Source: Acidobacteriota bacterium (GTDB lineage Bacteria; Acidobacteriota; Terriglobia; Acidiferrales; UBA7541). Taken from it: a stretch of DNA of 64,000 bases. Under the pieces are notes generated by a model, which did no database searches, had not been told where the DNA came from, and was given only the letters and a program-made list of their open reading frames with translations. The stretch covers positions 62,001-126,000 of the forward strand of contig QHZD01000021.1 in assembly GCA_003225315.1 (NCBI GenBank), given 5' to 3'. The position numbers and the translations under genes are program-made. Positions 62,473 to 64,000 of the stretch are shown here, in pieces (position 1 is the first letter of the stretch; every line of letters begins with the position of its first letter).

Positions 62473-62520
62473 GACCTTCTGCCGAATGGGCAGAAGCTCT
62501 GTCCAACTGAGTTCCTTGCC
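62473..62520 (-). repeat. Degenerate tRNA-like fragment upstream of tRNA-Arg
   Basis: The minus strand reads ACTCAGTTGGACAGAGC and then a TTCTGCC/GGCAGAAG stem-loop. These match the D arm and anticodon arm of the neighbouring tRNA-Arg with several changes. There is no good acceptor closure or T arm, so it is not a functional tRNA. It looks like an old partial duplication or attachment-site scar. Confidence 0.6.
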
Positions 62521-62523
62521 TAC

Positions 62524-62886
62524 TCAATTGATTCTACTAAAGTTGCAACGCCAATTCGACATCCGACTTCTTCCGCAATCACGGAGCAAGTTGGAGCAAT
62601 TGGAATGGGTGGGACGATGAACCAAAGCCAATTGACCCTGCTTCCGCAAACGAAGCTTGAGTTCCAGATCCAAGCGAGAGTAAGTGTCTGACATAGTATC
62701 GGGTGCGTGCCCCATCCAGAAGTTGTTGATGTCTTCGTGAACCCGCTTGCCTCTCAACCACGTCCTCCGGAAGCGGCGGAGAGTATTTTCTGGATCCATC
62801 CGGAGGACATCTTCTTTTTTGATCTCAGCTATAGATGCCACCTCCTTAGCTGTGAAACTGACTCCAGTTTTGTTAGTGGTTGTCAT
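62524..62886 (-). pseudogene. C-terminal remnant of a tyrosine recombinase/integrase
   Basis: The frame contains RRFRRTWLRGKRVHEDINNFWMGHAPDTMSDTYSRL (seen as RRFRRTWLRGKRV and FWMGHAPDTMSDTYSRL), residues ~38-70. This is the box II region of tyrosine recombinases with the Arg, the GH and the nucleophilic Tyr. After LKLRL the family ending continues in the next frame as EAGSIGFG, so the 3' end is also frameshifted. The first ~35 residues do not resemble the family. The core-binding half and catalytic box I are missing. It is a remnant next to tRNA-Arg. Confidence 0.65.
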
Positions 62887-62951
62887 GCGGGCCGTGATGC
62901 GGCTAGAATCCCACCGTAACCGCGGGGGGGGGCGAATCGCAGCGCACGATG

Positions 62952-62965
62952 TGTAAGCGGTTACA
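62952..62965. promoter_or_regulatory. LacI/CcpA-type operator (TGTAAGCGGTTACA)
   Basis: The arms TGTAA and TTACA are perfect inverted repeats around a central CG-containing core, the canonical LacI/GalR-family site. It lies 11 bases before the ATG at 62976 of the glycoside hydrolase reading frame, where binding would block transcription or initiation. Confidence 0.6.
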
Positions 62966-62975
62966 TTATTCTAGG

Positions 62976-64000
62976 ATGATTCGCCTCGTCCTTCGTAGCG
63001 TGCCCCGGCGTTATGAGCCGCCTGCTCCCGCTCTATGGCGGGGGTGGAATCGCGATTCCAATCGCAGCAGACTGAGAGGGAGGATCCACAGTGCCTGGCT
63101 GCTTAGCCTCGTCTCATTGGTATCGAGCAATGGGCTGGCTGCGCAAGATGCTGGCGCCGGTGTCAACATCCAAGTCAATGGGAATCAAGAACAAGGGCCG
63201 TGGAAGCCCACCTGGATCTACTTCGGCTATGACGAGCCGAACTACACACAGCCCGAACGGCAAGAAGCTTCTGGGTGAATTGGCAGTCCTAAGCCCGGTA
63301 CCCGTCTATATTCGGACCCACAATCTGTTCACCAGCGGTGACGGGTCGGCGTCTCTGAAGTGGGGCTCAACAAATGTCTATACGGAAGACGCGTCGGGCG
63401 AGCCGATCTACGACTGGACGATTGTCGACCGGATTTTTGATACATATCAAGAACTTGGCATCAAGCCACTTGTGGAGCTTGGTTTTATGCCGAAGGCACT
63501 CTCCGTCAAGCCGGAACCATACCGACACAATTTCCCGGAAGGTCCGATCTACACTGGCTGGGCTTATCCACCCAAAAGCTACCAAAAGTGGGCAGACCTT
63601 GTGTTTCATTTCGTCAAAAATCTCCGTGAGCGGTACGGCGATGTCACAACCAGAGGCTGGCTTTGGGAAGTCTGGAACGAACCAGATATCGGCTATTGGC
63701 AAGGAACGCGAGAAGAATATTTCAAGCTATATGACTATGCTGTCGACGCGGTTTTGAGAGCACTGCCAGGCGCTCATGCGGGAGGTCCGGATACTACCGG
63801 TCCTCTAGGGGATAGCGCTGCAGAGTTTCTTCATGTATTCCTGGATCATTGCGCGCATCAGTCCAACTATGCGACCAGCAAGACTGGTGCGCCGCTGGAT
63901 TTTGTCAGCTTTCACGCGAAGGGAACACCGTCAGTCGAGAACGGCCATGTGCAGATGGGGATGCGCAGTCAACTTGCCGCCATACGGCGTGGTTTTGAGA
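62976..64000 (+). pseudogene. GH39-like glycoside hydrolase, frameshifted near its N-terminus and cut by the window end
   Basis: One frame gives a hydrophobic export segment (WLLSLVSLVSSNGLAAQ) and then QGPWKPTWIYFGYDEPNYT before stopping at 63278. From about 63250 the next frame continues PNGKKLLGELAVLSPVPVYIRTHNL (seen as NGKKLLGEL and PVPVYIRTHNL), GIKPLVELGFMP and WLWEVWNEPDIGYW. The last carries the acid/base Glu of GH39 (beta-xylosidase type) in clan GH-A. It stays open to base 64000. Removing one base in the ACACACA near 63246 joins the halves. A GTG at 63091 with GGGAGG upstream starts the second frame, but it would lose the signal segment. It probably degrades xylan or related glycans outside the cytoplasm. 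Confidence 0.72.

Noticed and set aside
62473-62520. A second functional tRNA next to tRNA-Arg
   Set aside because: Only D-arm and anticodon-arm features can be seen. The acceptor stem and T arm do not form.

Overview
The window looks like chromosomal DNA of an acidobacterium, Terriglobia or 'Koribacter/Sulfotelmatobacter'-like. The evidence is the combination of an ADOP-type ABC permease with a PadR repressor, an Oar-like TonB-dependent receptor with an N-terminal carboxypeptidase-regulatory domain, a very large S53 (sedolisin) peptidase with Ig-like repeats, secreted carboxypeptidase-regulatory-like proteins, tandem PYROXD2-like oxidoreductases, and moderately high GC. This placement rests on gene families only. 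No rRNA or marker gene is present.

Layout. 1-3717: tail of a membrane glycosyltransferase and two overlapping secreted Cna-B/CarboxypepD_reg-like proteins. 3856-17303: a 2-hydroxy-acid utilisation island with an LctP/GlcA permease, glycolate oxidase GlcDEF, an Ldh-family dehydrogenase with an MFS carrier, a TauE/SafE exporter, an MHS-type MFS carrier and acetyl-CoA synthetase. 17390-21349: TonB receptor. 21350-28507: a rearranged nitrite-assimilation region. The full nirA plus a FocA/NirC channel sit at the right. A truncated nirA copy fused in frame to an acs-like tail sits at the left. The two nirA copies form a ~393-bp direct repeat flanking PadR-ADOP. 28582-40727: pentapeptide/membrane protein, broken NTF2-like gene, STAS protein between paired hairpin repeats, PilZ, monooxygenase, S53 peptidase, and a NarL-type two-component pair. 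40944-41724: tRNA-His and a VapBC-like toxin-antitoxin pair. 41856-47036: HAD phosphatase, PilT-like ATPase, two glycosyltransferases.

47104-50403 is the most striking regulatory locus. An ECF42-type sigma factor with a C-terminal TPR region sits next to three DGPF/YCII proteins. Three near-identical promoters (TGTCGA-N17-CGWCR) precede two of the DGPF genes and a small three-helix membrane protein that I do not recognise. 50491-62126: methyltransferase, amino acid permease converging on P5C dehydrogenase, cupin and phytanoyl-CoA dioxygenase, beta-propeller, EVE protein, frameshifted YdeI-like gene, tandem FAD oxidoreductases. 62339-64000: tRNA-Arg(TCT), a degenerate tRNA-like fragment, the C-terminal remnant of a tyrosine recombinase, then a GH39-like glycoside hydrolase with an apparent frameshift and a LacI/CcpA-type palindrome at its start, cut by the window end.

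Four genes carry apparent single-base frameshifts (near 31290, 58430, 62640 and 63246), so either sequence error or real gene decay should be considered. No CRISPR array, rRNA or intact insertion sequence was seen.
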